Shown here: in pieces, positions 63,936 through 64,000 of the stretch
Layout of the letters: every line of letters begins with the position of its first letter
Numbering within the stretch: the stretch's first letter is position 1
Source: Kalaharituber pfeilii
Taxonomy: Eukaryota; Ascomycota; Pezizomycetes; Pezizales; Pezizaceae
Direction: 5' to 3'
Assembly (NCBI GenBank): GCA_015179045.1
Contig: WHUZ01000033.1
Location: 372,001 to 436,000, forward strand
Length of the DNA: 64,000 nt
The notes under the pieces: model-generated
The model's database searches: none
Seen by the model: only the letters and a program-made list of their open reading frames with translations
What the model was told of the DNA's origin: nothing
Program-made: the position numbers and the translations under genes

Positions 63936-64000
63936 GGCAAGTGCTCGCATATTACAATCAGGTTCCATCACCACGAAATCATGACAACATCCGTCACATA

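Noticed and set aside
1..64000. tRNA and rRNA genes
   Set aside because: No cloverleaf-like A/B box arrangement or rRNA core sequence was noticed; a covariance-model scan was not possible by eye.

Overview
This window looks like a nuclear chromosome segment of a filamentous ascomycete (Pezizomycotina). The evidence is short introns of about 50-80 bp with GTAAGT/GTATGT-type donors and CTAAC-like branch sites, a fungal STAND/NACHT-ankyrin gene, a LaeA-like methyltransferase, a hydrophobin relic, a fungal STK19-domain gene and Tad1-like LINEs. A repeat-rich Pezizomycetes genome (truffle- or morel-like) would fit, but that is inference. I found no rRNA, tRNA, CRISPR or prokaryotic feature.

Layout. 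0-1.4 kb: ankyrin-repeat protein. 2.4-9.5 kb: 3' half of a Copia element (family 2), then a graveyard of very short poly(A)-tailed retroposons. 9.4-18.3 kb: a NACHT-ankyrin (NLR-like) gene on the minus strand, split by a complete 5.5-kb Copia element (family 1) with flanking 5-bp duplications. 19.6-21 kb: a terminal-inverted-repeat (TIR) element holding a minisatellite and a gene fragment. 21.4-24.7 kb: transposase-like relics and a chromodomain Gypsy fragment interrupted by a TA-flanked MITE. 25-33.4 kb: nested LINE fragments and Copia solo LTRs. 33.8-35.6 kb: a seven-exon LaeA-like methyltransferase. 36-38.1 kb: nested TIR elements, one Pogo-like. 38-42.4 kb: almost nothing recognisable. 43-49.3 kb: LINE copies, a hydrophobin relic and the 5' half of Copia family 2. 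49.6-53.3 kb: a GC-rich gene island with a divergent pair, STK19-like (minus) and diacylglycerol acyltransferase 2 (plus). 55-58.6 kb: a LINE carrying two later insertions. 59.6-60.8 kb: coiled-coil plus beta-trefoil-like gene. 61-64 kb: more retroposons and a repeat-flanked segment.

The strongest unexplained signal is the retroposon system. Two LINE 3' tails recur. Tail A begins ctcgccatag and ends gcgagtaatgatat plus poly(A). Tail B begins gccctgcc and ends gttacgtgac plus poly(A). They occur at the ends of LINE fragments, and also as free insertions of about 26-70 bp with their own 9-14-bp target-site duplications. Many free copies start at the same nucleotide, so they may be discrete units rather than random truncations. 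A third class carries only the C-terminal part of a LINE ORF1 followed by tail A, resembling mammalian half-LINEs. One insertion of each kind is proven by an empty-site/filled-site comparison between two copies of the same LTR. All coordinates and alignments were made by eye.
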